Shown here in pieces: positions 37,913-46,704 of a DNA stretch of 64,000 nucleotides (positions are counted from its first letter, which is position 1; each line of letters starts with the position of its first letter). The stretch is from Marinomonas flavescens. Its GTDB lineage: Bacteria; Pseudomonadota; Gammaproteobacteria; Pseudomonadales; Marinomonadaceae. The notes under the pieces were generated by a model. It did not search any database. It was not told the DNA's origin and saw only the letters and a program-made list of their open reading frames with translations. The DNA lies in assembly GCF_004352835.1 (NCBI RefSeq), contig NZ_SJSB01000007.1:149302-213301 (forward strand), given 5' to 3'. The position numbers and the translations under genes are program-made.

Positions 37913-39070
37913 TTATGTTTTGCGCGTTTTCGATGAATTCGCCTGCACAATTTGATTGCGTCCTTTACGCTTTGCCTGGTAAAGCGCCTCATCAGCTCGC
38001 TTTAATACAGCATCAGGGAACTCTCCTTGACTGGCAAAAGCCACACCTAAACTGGCAGTAACGTTAACAAAAATATCTTGTTTTTTCTTAGGATCGAATA
38101 CAGAAACACTTGCATGCTCAATTTGGTCACGAATGTCCTCTAGAATGTCGCTCACTTCTTCAAGATGTTTATGGCGAAACACTATGGTGAACTCTTCTCC
38201 TCCATAACGAAATGCTTGTCCAGGATGAGAAAAACGCTTTAATTGGGTCGCTACATTTTTCAGAACCCTATCGCCCATGTCATGCCCATAGGTATCGTTA
38301 AATTTCTTGAAATGATCTATATCCACCATCGCTAAAGCATATTTCTTAGGTAGACCCACTAATTTTTCATTAAGTGCTCGACGCCCGGGCAATTTAGTCA
38401 AATCGTCTAAATATGCCATACGATGACTTTCCATTAATAAAAACCAAATCCACAACAAGAATTGTGCAGACAACAAAGCATCAAATTGACTTTGAGAAAC
38501 AGAAAAGTGACTCAATAGGATCAAGCTAACAATACTGACCAAGCCACAGGCACTAAAGTTATCGTTACTCACCCACCATGACGTAAAAATGAGAGAAATA
38601 CTCAACAATAAGATGGTCCAAAGCAAGAAAGTAGACCAAGTAACCTGAAGATTGAAAATGGGGTGGTCTAAAAAACCAAAGGAAATCCAGTGAGCTTCAA
38701 CGGAGTAAGACCAACACAACAACATAGCCAAAAACAAAAAACGATTAATGACAAATCGATTAAAAAAGCCACGCTCTTTTACAAAAGTCAAAAGGGCAAT
38801 ACAAAGACAAGACACGACCAAATAAGCCGTTACCGAGGCATCACTGTCCGCACTGTGTACTTTAGGAATAAGAAGTAAACATACTAAAATTAGCACACGA
38901 CCTTTATTGAAATGCCAAGCCAAAAGAATCCCGATGGCAAACAATATAAAAGGCAATAATGGAAGCAGATCAACCCACAGAGGAGGAAGAAAACCTACAT
39001 ATAAGCTGGCATACACACTGGCAAGCAAAATTAGACATGGAAATAAGAGAGACTGTAAACGCTCAACCAT
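37913..39070 (-). CDS. Membrane diguanylate cyclase (GGDEF)
   Basis: 385 residues. About eight membrane segments fill residues 5-210 as the sensor part, and a GGDEF domain follows (about 220-380). The active site is RYGGEEFTIVF, so cyclase activity is likely and c-di-GMP the product. The inhibitory RxxD site normally five residues upstream is absent (SHPGQAF instead), so product feedback by that route is not expected. The ligand of the membrane part is unknown. It is monocistronic. Confidence 0.92.
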   Translation of the reverse strand: MVERLQSLLFPCLILLASVYASLYVGFLPPLWVDLLPLLPFILFAIGILLAWHFNKGRVLILVCLLLIPKVHSADSDASVTAYLVVSCLCIALLTFVKERGFFNRFVINRFLFLAMLLCWSYSVEAHWISFGFLDHPIFNLQVTWSTFLLWTILLLSISLIFTSWWVSNDNFSACGLVSIVSLILLSHFSVSQSQFDALLSAQFLLWIWFLLMESHRMAYLDDLTKLPGRRALNEKLVGLPKKYALAMVDIDHFKKFNDTYGHDMGDRVLKNVATQLKRFSHPGQAFRYGGEEFTIVFRHKHLEEVSDILEDIRDQIEHASVSVFDPKKKQDIFVNVTASLGVAFASQGEFPDAVLKRADEALYQAKRKGRNQIVQANSSKTRKT

Positions 39071-39543
39071 AAAACGCCTTAAATCATTGAATCATTGAAT
39101 CATTCGATTAAATACAATCGACATTTTGCCTCGAAAGCACGTAACTTTCATTAACAATAAGTAAATAAATAGTAAGCACACTAAAATTGGCTTATTAATT
39201 GAGTAGAAATAGAGGTGTAGCATTCATTCCATGAGTTTATAAAGACCCACTGCCAATCTGGACATTATTTACAGAATATTAAGAAAAGCGATTCACCCAC
39301 TTTACAGCAACACAGAGGCCAGTGTTCTGTAAAATAAGACAAGCCTTTCTTTTTAATTAGCACTTTTTCGCAAAAATAGACAAATAAGGTAAAATTAGAG
39401 GAGTTAAAGGATAAAGCTATTAAAGTCTGTGTTTTTTCGAGATAATAAAAGTACTTTTTCTACTAAAATACAAACATGTGAATACGCGTTTTACTTACGT
39501 CATGCGCTTAAATTCACAAAAATATTGAGATTTGTGGTCATTT
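39071..39543. other. Intergenic region with an 8-bp tandem repeat
   Basis: Long AT-rich spacer between the divergent GGDEF and glucosaminidase genes. Just upstream of the GGDEF start, the unit AATCATTG is repeated almost exactly three times (39082-39105). The rest holds the two promoters by position, but I cannot place them. No ORF or hairpin is convincing. Confidence 0.4.
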
Positions 39544-40425
39544 ATGGAAAGAAAAATTCTCTGGCTTATATCCTTTGCTTTAATATTTATTCTTTGGCTC
39601 AAAATTGAGCCAGTGAAAGATGTGCAAAGTAATACGCCTAAAAGCCAAGTATCAGAAACCACGAATGACGGCACTATTAACGAGTCAGATGAAGCAACAC
39701 GTGACGAAAAAAATTACTTCAAAACACATCCCATTCAAACCAAGACACCTGACTTCAATGCTATTAAAAATATCAAGTTGCGAAAAACAACTTTTTTTAA
39801 TTTTTTAACACCTTTTGTAAATCAAAAAAACACTTTATTACTTGCTGAAAGAGATCGGCTTATCAGCTTAAGAAAAAAAGCCAAGAGTTTGTCAAAAAAG
39901 GATAAAAAATGGGTTATTGAGTTAATGTCTAACTATAAGCTCAATAAAGTAGATACTATTACTGCGGATGATATTGACGAGCTGTTAGCTCACATTGATA
40001 TCGTACCCACCTCGTTGGTTCTCGCCCAAGCGGCTAATGAATCAGCATGGGGAACATCTCGGTTTGCAACAGAGGGAAATAACTTTTTTGGTCAATGGTG
40101 CTTTAGAAAAGGTTGTGGTCTTATTCCAGAGTCAAGAGATGACGATGCAGACCATGAAGTACGTAAGTTTTCTAATGCTCGAGAATCTGTATTTTCCTAT
40201 ATTGATAATTTAAATAGCAATGCGGCTTACAAAGAATTAAGAGGCATACGCGCTGACTTACGAGAAAACGAAGCACCTATTACTGGACTTGCTCTCGTAC
40301 ATGGCTTAGATCATTATTCACAACGTGGACAGGATTATGTAGACGAAATAGAAGGACTGATCCAATACAACAAGCTTTGGCGATTCAACACACTCAATCG
40401 TAGCAAGCAAAAGAGCACTGAATAA
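39544..40425 (+). CDS. Bax-like N-acetylglucosaminidase, membrane-anchored
   Basis: 293-residue protein with an N-terminal signal anchor (about residues 5-20) and a charged linker, then a glucosaminidase domain from about 145 on. The catalytic Glu is in QAANESAWGTSRFA, followed by the NNFFGQWCF segment typical of E. coli Bax. It should cut peptidoglycan glycan strands in the periplasm. A TTG four codons upstream is open; the ATG at 39544 gives the better anchor. It is alone and precedes fabY with its own spacer. Confidence 0.88.
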   Translation: MERKILWLISFALIFILWLKIEPVKDVQSNTPKSQVSETTNDGTINESDEATRDEKNYFKTHPIQTKTPDFNAIKNIKLRKTTFFNFLTPFVNQKNTLLLAERDRLISLRKKAKSLSKKDKKWVIELMSNYKLNKVDTITADDIDELLAHIDIVPTSLVLAQAANESAWGTSRFATEGNNFFGQWCFRKGCGLIPESRDDDADHEVRKFSNARESVFSYIDNLNSNAAYKELRGIRADLRENEAPITGLALVHGLDHYSQRGQDYVDEIEGLIQYNKLWRFNTLNRSKQKSTE

Positions 40426-40569
40426 AACGTCACAGCTATCTGTGCATAATTTTGTAACTTAGACCTATATATTTGAAGTGAATTTTTCGCCACAGGGTGG
40501 CTAAGCAATCCGACCTTCATTACAATAGCCTGATTATTTACCCACTCAATTAAGAACGAGGAAATTCAA

Positions 40570-42486
40570 TTGGCCCGTTTACCTGTTATTATTGGCTTTG
40601 GCGGAATCAATTCAGCTGGTCGTTCATCTTCTCATCAAGCCTATCGACGGATTGTATTAGATCTTCTCCCAAGCTCAATTCAGCAGGATGTATTACTCGA
40701 TCTTGCCACACTCACAAATGCCGCAGAATATAAGAATGGTCTTTGGCATACGGAAAGTGGAGAAGAGCTAGACGCAGCTTCTCTTATTGACAGCATTGGC
40801 GAATCATTACTTGCAAGAACATTGATTCGTAGAATACACCCTAGCTTGTTCGACGTTGATCACGTCACTCGACATAAATCTGCCGTATTAACGCCAACTG
40901 GCCAAGACGAAAAGCTGAGTTTTACGATTAAAACCCGTTCTCTACCTTCTGACCGCCCTACAAATTGGCAAGTAACTGAGATTTCAGATCACCTATCTAG
41001 AGTGACTATTGATGGTAACTTGGAAGCCTTTATCAAGGATTCTAAAGCTTTATCAGTAAAATCTGCAGGTCAATTACCAACTGGATTTGACCCTTCCAAG
41101 CTTTATCAGAGTAGAAACCACCCTCGCGGTCTACAAATGACTGTATATGGAGCCTCTGATGCGGTTCAAAGTAGCGGCATTGATTGGGAGCTTATTCGTA
41201 GTAAGGTAGCACCTGATCAAATGGCGGTTTATGCGGCCAATTCTATAGGCCAAATGGACGACCTTGGTTTTGGCGGAATGCTGAAATCTGCGCTGATAGG
41301 CAAACGAACGACCTCTAAACACTTGCCTCTTGGCTACGCCCAAATGCCAGCGGACTTTGTTAACGCCTATATTTTAGGCAGCGTCGGCAGTGTCGGTACT
41401 TCTATTGGTGCTTGTGCAACGTACTTTTTTAACCTAGAAAAAGCCGTTGAAGGGATTAAGTCTGGTAAATTGCGAGTTGCTATGGTCGGTGGCAGTGATG
41501 CACCGATTACACCAGAAATAATTGAAGGCTTCCGAACTATGGGGGCTTTAGCGGAAGACACCGCACTTCTTGCTCTTGACCAAATAAACAACCAAGAAGA
41601 ACCGGACCATACTCGCAGCTGTCGTCCATTTGCTCAAAACTGCGGCTTTACCATTGCCGAGTCAAGCCAATGGACTTTGCTAATGGATGATGCGTTAGCA
41701 ATGGAACTAGGCGCTGAAATCTATGGCGCTATTCCTGCTGTATTTTCTAATGCCGATGGGCATAAAAAATCTATTTCTGCACCAGGGATTGGCAATTACC
41801 TTACTATGAGTAAAGCCATGGCCTATTTACAGAATGTGATAGGAAAGGAAGGCTTAACTGAGCGAACCTTCATCCAAGCTCATGGTACTAGTACGCCTCA
41901 GAACCGAGTGACAGAATCACACGTACTTAGTAAGGTTGCGACAAGCTTTGGTGCAACGGGTATGCCTGTTACAGCGTTAAAAGCATTTCTTGGTCATTCT
42001 CAAGGAACGGCTGGCGGAGACCAATTACACCTTTCTTTAGGTGTTTGGAAAGATGGCATTCTACCCGGCATCACAACCTCGTCAGAGCTTGCTAATGACG
42101 TCTACCAGGAAGGTCTTCGCTTCCAACTTAAACATGAATCTTACGGGAAAACGCATTTCGATGCGGCTCTTCTTAACTCAAAAGGTTTTGGTGGCAATAA
42201 CGCAACGGCAATTTTATTGGCACCTCATAAGGTCATGGAAATGCTAAGCAAACGCTATTCAAAAGAAGAGTTAGAAGCGTATAAAGTCAAAAATATAAAA
42301 GTGAAAAACACTGCCGAAGCTTATAATCAAGCTGCTATTCATGGGCAAGTACTTCCTGTTTATAAATTTGGCTTTAACGTTCTTGGCGGCGAAGACTTAG
42401 CCATTAGCGATACAGATATTCATCTTCCTGGCTATGAAATGCCTGTTGTTTTTGATGTTAAAAACGAATTTGACGATATTTGCTAA
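40570..42486 (+). CDS. fabY: Large beta-ketoacyl-ACP synthase, FabY-like
   Basis: 638-residue condensing enzyme. The catalytic triad is Cys282 in GACATYF, His438 in QAHGTSTPQN and His476 in FLGHSQGTAGG. FabF proteins have about 410 residues; this size with an N-terminal extension of about 200 residues matches FabY of Pseudomonas aeruginosa (634), which starts fatty-acid synthesis by condensing acetyl-CoA with malonyl-ACP. The start is a TTG preceded by GAGGAA at six bases, with no nearby ATG. Monocistronic with a terminator. The FabY assignment rests on length and start sequence, not on a search. Confidence 0.85.
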   Translation: MARLPVIIGFGGINSAGRSSSHQAYRRIVLDLLPSSIQQDVLLDLATLTNAAEYKNGLWHTESGEELDAASLIDSIGESLLARTLIRRIHPSLFDVDHVTRHKSAVLTPTGQDEKLSFTIKTRSLPSDRPTNWQVTEISDHLSRVTIDGNLEAFIKDSKALSVKSAGQLPTGFDPSKLYQSRNHPRGLQMTVYGASDAVQSSGIDWELIRSKVAPDQMAVYAANSIGQMDDLGFGGMLKSALIGKRTTSKHLPLGYAQMPADFVNAYILGSVGSVGTSIGACATYFFNLEKAVEGIKSGKLRVAMVGGSDAPITPEIIEGFRTMGALAEDTALLALDQINNQEEPDHTRSCRPFAQNCGFTIAESSQWTLLMDDALAMELGAEIYGAIPAVFSNADGHKKSISAPGIGNYLTMSKAMAYLQNVIGKEGLTERTFIQAHGTSTPQNRVTESHVLSKVATSFGATGMPVTALKAFLGHSQGTAGGDQLHLSLGVWKDGILPGITTSSELANDVYQEGLRFQLKHESYGKTHFDAALLNSKGFGGNNATAILLAPHKVMEMLSKRYSKEELEAYKVKNIKVKNTAEAYNQAAIHGQVLPVYKFGFNVLGGEDLAISDTDIHLPGYEMPVVFDVKNEFDDIC

Positions 42487-42492
42487 ATAAAA

Positions 42493-42530
42493 AAGCAGCT
42501 AGTACCACCTGAGGTATTAGCTGCTTCTTT
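42493..42530 (+). terminator. Terminator of fabY
   Basis: AAGCAGCTA pairs with TAGCTGCTT, extended by TACC/GGTA after one mismatch, followed by a T-rich end. Confidence 0.85.
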
Positions 42531-42622
42531 TCCAATCTAGTTACCAATCTATAAGCCTTCGCTCTATCTCTACCCTCTTTTCATACAGCATACAATTTTT
42601 GACCAGACATGTTTAAATCGGC

Positions 42623-43033
42623 TCAGCCTTTAAATATAGAGCGCGACGATCGCCATAAAGGAAGAACAATTGCCGCCAATAAACAGCTAAGCGCACCATA
42701 AGACAATAAATATAATGCGTTAAAAAATTCGAGATGAAGAAAGGCACTCATGAAAATATAATTAGGTAAAACAGTACAGACCCACACGCCTAGGGTAAAT
42801 ATCATCATCGATACACTAGACAGTGGCTTTAGCTTCACAAGTAGCCAAGCTGTAAAATACAAATACACAAACGATGCTAAACAGAACAATAGGATATGAT
42901 TAATCGAGGGGAATCTAGACACGCTATCGCTATCATTGACCAAGGATATAGGTGCACCAGAATACCATGCAAAACCCAAAAGAATCTGCAATAAGAAGAC
43001 TAGCACCACTGCTTTATGATTAATTTTATTCAC
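42623..43033 (-). CDS. Small integral membrane protein of unknown function
   Basis: 136 residues with four predicted membrane segments. The start of the first, LLQILLGFAWYSGAPISL, faintly recalls DUF1761 proteins, but I am not sure. The start is a GTG with GGGGGA about 12 bases upstream. It follows the RmlD-like gene by 24 bases on the same strand and may be its last operon partner. Confidence 0.65.
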   Translation of the reverse strand: MNKINHKAVVLVFLLQILLGFAWYSGAPISLVNDSDSVSRFPSINHILLFCLASFVYLYFTAWLLVKLKPLSSVSMMIFTLGVWVCTVLPNYIFMSAFLHLEFFNALYLLSYGALSCLLAAIVLPLWRSSRSIFKG

Positions 43034-43057
43034 GTTAAATCTTAATCCCCCTTTTCA

Positions 43058-43933
43058 TTACGCCTTATAAAGCTCTTTAACCATATTTCGCAATACCGAG
43101 CGCCATGGTCGTTGCTTAACACCGTAATGATTAAATATTTTTCGACATGACAAAGACTGTCTTTTTATCTGTACAACCATCCCATCTTCTTCAGCAAAAG
43201 CCCCTTCTAAAGACTCTACTTCTAATTGAGCTTTAGGATCAAATTGACCAGACGTAGCCAAAATAGCCTCAACAAGGCGAACCCAACTAATTTCTTCTGC
43301 ACAACAGTAGTGATAAATACCTGTATTACTCGCACCATAATAGCGCTGTTTTACTAAAGATAAAATCACTCGAGCTAAATCAGACACCGGTGTAGGACTG
43401 CCAATAAGGTTATCTTTGTAAGCAAGATTAATACCATCTTGAATCAAACCTAATGTTCGACAAACAAAATCATCACCATTACCACTAAACAACCAACCAG
43501 TTCTTAATACTATATTTTCAGGGTTATTTAACACTATAGATTCTGATTGAATTAGCATGCGAGCATAAGGATCATCGCTATCAGGTTTATCAGTTTCAAG
43601 ATAAGGAACATTATTTTCACCAGAGAATACTCTGGCGCTACTCAACATAATAAGAGGAGCTTTGTGTTCACTCAACACGGTGAGTATTTTTTGGAATTTG
43701 CTGTAATCATCTTGCAAAGCATAGCGTAAACTCAATGCGTCGATGACAACATCATATTCCATAGACGCCAATTCATTTGCCGCATCATCTCCTAGCAGAA
43801 CGCCTTCTTGAGGAAATATCCAGTTAACGTCAATCTGATCTTTTGAAAATGATAGTAATGCGGCACCTACTTCAGATTCAGCCCCCAACAGCAATATGTT
43901 AATGGGAGCATTAATCTCTTGTTTACTAGTCAA
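43058..43933 (-). CDS. RmlD-like NAD(P)-dependent sugar reductase/epimerase
   Basis: 291-residue extended short-chain dehydrogenase. The nucleotide-binding loop is degenerate (LLGAESEVGAAL). SSARVFSGENNVPYLETD is the substrate region seen in dTDP-4-dehydrorhamnose reductases (RmlD/RfbD). The usual Tyr-x-x-x-Lys is not clear: the segment reads DPYARMLIQSE, with Tyr but no Lys three residues later, so activity is uncertain. No other rhamnose genes are nearby. It overlaps tatD by 4 bases. Confidence 0.75.
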   Translation of the reverse strand: MTSKQEINAPINILLLGAESEVGAALLSFSKDQIDVNWIFPQEGVLLGDDAANELASMEYDVVIDALSLRYALQDDYSKFQKILTVLSEHKAPLIMLSSARVFSGENNVPYLETDKPDSDDPYARMLIQSESIVLNNPENIVLRTGWLFSGNGDDFVCRTLGLIQDGINLAYKDNLIGSPTPVSDLARVILSLVKQRYYGASNTGIYHYCCAEEISWVRLVEAILATSGQFDPKAQLEVESLEGAFAEEDGMVVQIKRQSLSCRKIFNHYGVKQRPWRSVLRNMVKELYKA

Positions 43934-44709
43934 AGCGAATCCTCATACCACTTAGGGAAAATACTAAGAAGGTTCTGGTTTGTTTGCAGTGCAATTTCTT
44001 CAGCACTACTGTTTCGTATTACCGCAACACAATGGGCAATACCTGGAATAGAAAGAGGGGTATTTAACTCCCCTTGGAAACCACACAAAGGCATATCAGG
44101 TGAATCTGTCTCTAACACGAAAGAGAACGCATCGAGCTGTGCTAACACACGCTGCGCTTTTTTCGCCCTAGGATAAGTAATCGTACCACCAATTCCTAGA
44201 ACAAACCCTAATGCCCGAAAACGCTCCGCTTGCTCAATACTGCCATTAAAAGCATGCACAACACCACCAAAAGTAAATTGTGTCTCACGAAGCGCCTTGA
44301 GCACTAAGTCATAACTTTTCCGAGCATGCAGAATAACAGGAAGACCCAAATCACGAGCTACTATTAACTGTCTTGAAAAAAAAGCCTGTTGCCGCTTAAG
44401 CTCTACTGCACCAGGCCAGCAATCAAGCCCTATTTCGCCAACAGCAATAGCGCCCCTGGTTTGACACTGCTCTGCTAATAATTCAATGTCATCAAGCTTT
44501 GCACCTTCCAAAAAATATGGATGAAGCCCATAAGCGACCCGCCATTGAGAATAAACATTAGCCAATTCAGCAATTCGAACCCAACTATTTTTAGTTGTTG
44601 AAGGCACTAAAAAGCCTTCTACTTTGGCAGCACGACATGACGCCATTAAAGCATCTCGCGTGTCATCGAAAACATCAAAATCTAAGTGGCAATGGCTATC
44701 AATATACAT
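43930..44709 (-). CDS. TatD-family metal-dependent hydrolase
   Basis: 259-residue TIM-barrel hydrolase with HCHLD (about 6-10) as first metal site, GEIGLD (about 94-99), and ETDSPDMP near residue 200. The family includes 3'-5' DNases; YcfH, YjjV and TatD differ little at this level. A TTG two codons upstream is open; the ATG at 44709 gives the family start MYIDSHCHLD. It overlaps the RmlD-like gene and probably drives it. Confidence 0.9.
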   Translation of the reverse strand: MYIDSHCHLDFDVFDDTRDALMASCRAAKVEGFLVPSTTKNSWVRIAELANVYSQWRVAYGLHPYFLEGAKLDDIELLAEQCQTRGAIAVGEIGLDCWPGAVELKRQQAFFSRQLIVARDLGLPVILHARKSYDLVLKALRETQFTFGGVVHAFNGSIEQAERFRALGFVLGIGGTITYPRAKKAQRVLAQLDAFSFVLETDSPDMPLCGFQGELNTPLSIPGIAHCVAVIRNSSAEEIALQTNQNLLSIFPKWYEDSL

Positions 44710-44766
44710 AAACAAAGATTACATCATGAAAGGAAGTTCGACTAGAGACGGTATAACTAAGAAACG

Positions 44767-44795
44767 AAAAAGCCGCACATAAATGCACAGCTTTT
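44767..44795 (-). terminator. Probable terminator of trmJ
   Basis: AAAAGC pairs with GCTTTT, with an inner GCA/TGC, and five T follow on the minus strand. The stem is short. Confidence 0.5.
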
Positions 44796-44844
44796 AAGAG
44801 CGTTATACGATCAATACATTTTCAAATGCATTACTTGTTAATTA

Positions 44845-45570
44845 TTAACCAACTTTTGTAGACTTCTCAACCGCTGAGAGCATACCACGCAACATTCCTA
44901 ATTCTTGTTGATCGAGTTGAGCTCGCTGATAAAGTCGACGAAAACGCGTCATGACTTTACGCGGAGCCTTAGGATCTAAAAATTCGGTATCTACCAATAC
45001 TCGCTCTAAATGCTCCAAGAGGAGATCTAATTGCTCGACGCTGGCTGCTGGCACATCCCATTTAGGTTCTACTATCGGCGCATCGGCCATTAATAGCCCT
45101 TTCATACGTAATTCGTAGGCAATTACTTGTACCGCCGCACCTAGGTTTAGCGAACTGAAACTTTCAACTGAAGGAATATGAACATGATAATGGCAACGCT
45201 GTAGCTCTTCGTTTGTTAACCCTCGATCTTCACGACCAAAGACAAAAGCGGTTTCTAATTGCTCTTCAAATACCAAATCAGCGGCTTGCCTTGGGTCTAC
45301 TAAAGGGCAAGGAATATGACGCTCTCGAGCACTTGTTCCGATAACGAGCTGACAATCAGCAATCGCTTCTTCTAGTGTATCTACAACAACGGCATTATCT
45401 AATACATCAGTCGCCCCAGATGCTCGACTGACTGCTTCATCACTTGGATAATGTTTTGGGGCAACTAAATATAAATCCACCAGCCCCATATTTTTCATAG
45501 CCCTTGCTGCACCACCAATATTTCCTGGATGGGAGGTATTTACAAGAACAATTCTTACTTTACTCTGCAT
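44845..45570 (-). CDS. trmJ: tRNA (cytidine/uridine-2'-O-)-methyltransferase TrmJ
   Basis: SPOUT-class enzyme that methylates position 32 of several tRNAs. 241 residues (E. coli 246). The start VRIVLVNTSHPGNIGGAARA and the knot segment AFVFGREDRGLTNEEL ... SLNLGAAVQVIAYEL are diagnostic. The ATG at 45570 is preferred over an upstream TTG. It diverges from suhB, the same arrangement as in E. coli. Confidence 0.95.
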   Translation of the reverse strand: MQSKVRIVLVNTSHPGNIGGAARAMKNMGLVDLYLVAPKHYPSDEAVSRASGATDVLDNAVVVDTLEEAIADCQLVIGTSARERHIPCPLVDPRQAADLVFEEQLETAFVFGREDRGLTNEELQRCHYHVHIPSVESFSSLNLGAAVQVIAYELRMKGLLMADAPIVEPKWDVPAASVEQLDLLLEHLERVLVDTEFLDPKAPRKVMTRFRRLYQRAQLDQQELGMLRGMLSAVEKSTKVG

Positions 45571-45852
45571 GTTATGAACTACCAATTTCTAGCGAACGAA
45601 TGATGTTGAGGATGTTAACAGATTTTTCTTTAAAATTAGCTAGGCGCTCAGTTTTTAACCAGATCTTTACTAGCCAAAAAAGTCCTTTTACGTTAGAATC
45701 CGCGCTCATATTTTGCGGTTTCCCTAATCGACTGTCCAATAAGTCTCTATTATTAGGGGAAACGCTTGCTCTTTAACACTTTAATGGCAACGGCATTGTC
45801 TTTCACTAAAAGACAATGCACGAACTCTCATTTAAAATATTGACGGTACCCC

Positions 45853-46641
45853 ATGCAACCTAGAATCAATATCGCAATCAAAGCCGCTCGCGCTGCGGCA
45901 GAATACATCGTTCACTCCCAAGAAAAACTACTTTTCGATAAAGAGCAAGGACAAGATGCAGATCAGGTTTACCAAGTCGTTTGCTCTGGCGCTGAACGCG
46001 CTATCGTATACCACTTAGAAAAAGCCTACCCTGGCGATACCATTACCACTCGTCTTCAAGGCAGCGTCCAAAAAGGCGAAGAAGGTGAATGGATTATTGA
46101 TGCTATTCAAGGTCAGCCTCTATTTACACGCGGTTTAACAGGCCACGTAATTACAATGAGCTATGTTGTTGCCGGTAAAGTGGAGCACGCACTAGTGCTA
46201 AACCCTCATACCAAAGACGAATTCTATGCAAGTAAAGGCCGTGGCGCTTACTTAAACAACACTCGAATTCGAACCAGTACTGCTCGCACCCTAGAAAAAG
46301 CAACTGTTGCTGCTCAATTTCCAGTGACAGATCGCACAGCACCCTACCTATCAGGCCAACTTGCTATATTCTCTGAAATAGCTGAAAAAGGCGCTCGCGT
46401 TGTCATGCAAGATGCACCAGCATTGATGCTAGCGAATGCTGCAGCAGGTCGTTTAGACGCTGCTTGGGGAATCAAACTACAAGAATGGGAAATGCAAGCC
46501 TCGCTATTCATCGCAAAAGAAGCCGGCTGCCTATTTGCTAACTTTGATGGCTCACCAAATATCGAAAATGGTGATGTACTTTGTGCTAATGCGCGTTTAT
46601 TCAAAGTATTATTACCTATTTTAAACAAGCACTTAAGCTAA
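45853..46641 (+). CDS. suhB: SuhB-like inositol monophosphatase homologue, active site degenerate
   Basis: 262-residue protein of the IMPase fold; aligned by eye with E. coli SuhB (267) it starts alike (QPRINIAIKAARAA) and keeps START-like and EAG segments. Its place beside trmJ supports the name. The catalytic motifs are altered. The TEES metal site reads TTRLQG (65-70). DPLDGTTNF reads DAIQGQPLF (83-91), keeping Asp83 but not the second Asp. WDFAAG reads WEMQAS (212-217). Phosphatase activity is therefore doubtful. E. coli SuhB has a second role in Nus-factor antitermination of rRNA operons, which could be what is kept here. A strong terminator follows. Confidence 0.85.
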   Translation: MQPRINIAIKAARAAAEYIVHSQEKLLFDKEQGQDADQVYQVVCSGAERAIVYHLEKAYPGDTITTRLQGSVQKGEEGEWIIDAIQGQPLFTRGLTGHVITMSYVVAGKVEHALVLNPHTKDEFYASKGRGAYLNNTRIRTSTARTLEKATVAAQFPVTDRTAPYLSGQLAIFSEIAEKGARVVMQDAPALMLANAAAGRLDAAWGIKLQEWEMQASLFIAKEAGCLFANFDGSPNIENGDVLCANARLFKVLLPILNKHLS

Positions 46642-46652
46642 TTCTTATGTAT

Positions 46653-46685
46653 AAAAAAGCCCGCTTCTGTGAAGCGGGCTTTTTT
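46653..46685 (+). terminator. Bidirectional terminator between suhB and galU
   Basis: AAAAAAGCCCGCTTC pairs with GAAGCGGGCTTTTTT around TGT, with A and T runs on both sides. Confidence 0.95.
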
Positions 46686-46704
46686 GTTTTTTATAAAGCG
46701 CATC

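Noticed and set aside
39082..39105. Three copies of an 8-bp unit, considered as a regulatory array or phase-variable repeat
   Set aside because: Too few copies, lying just before the start codon and outside the coding frame; noted only as a minor repeat.
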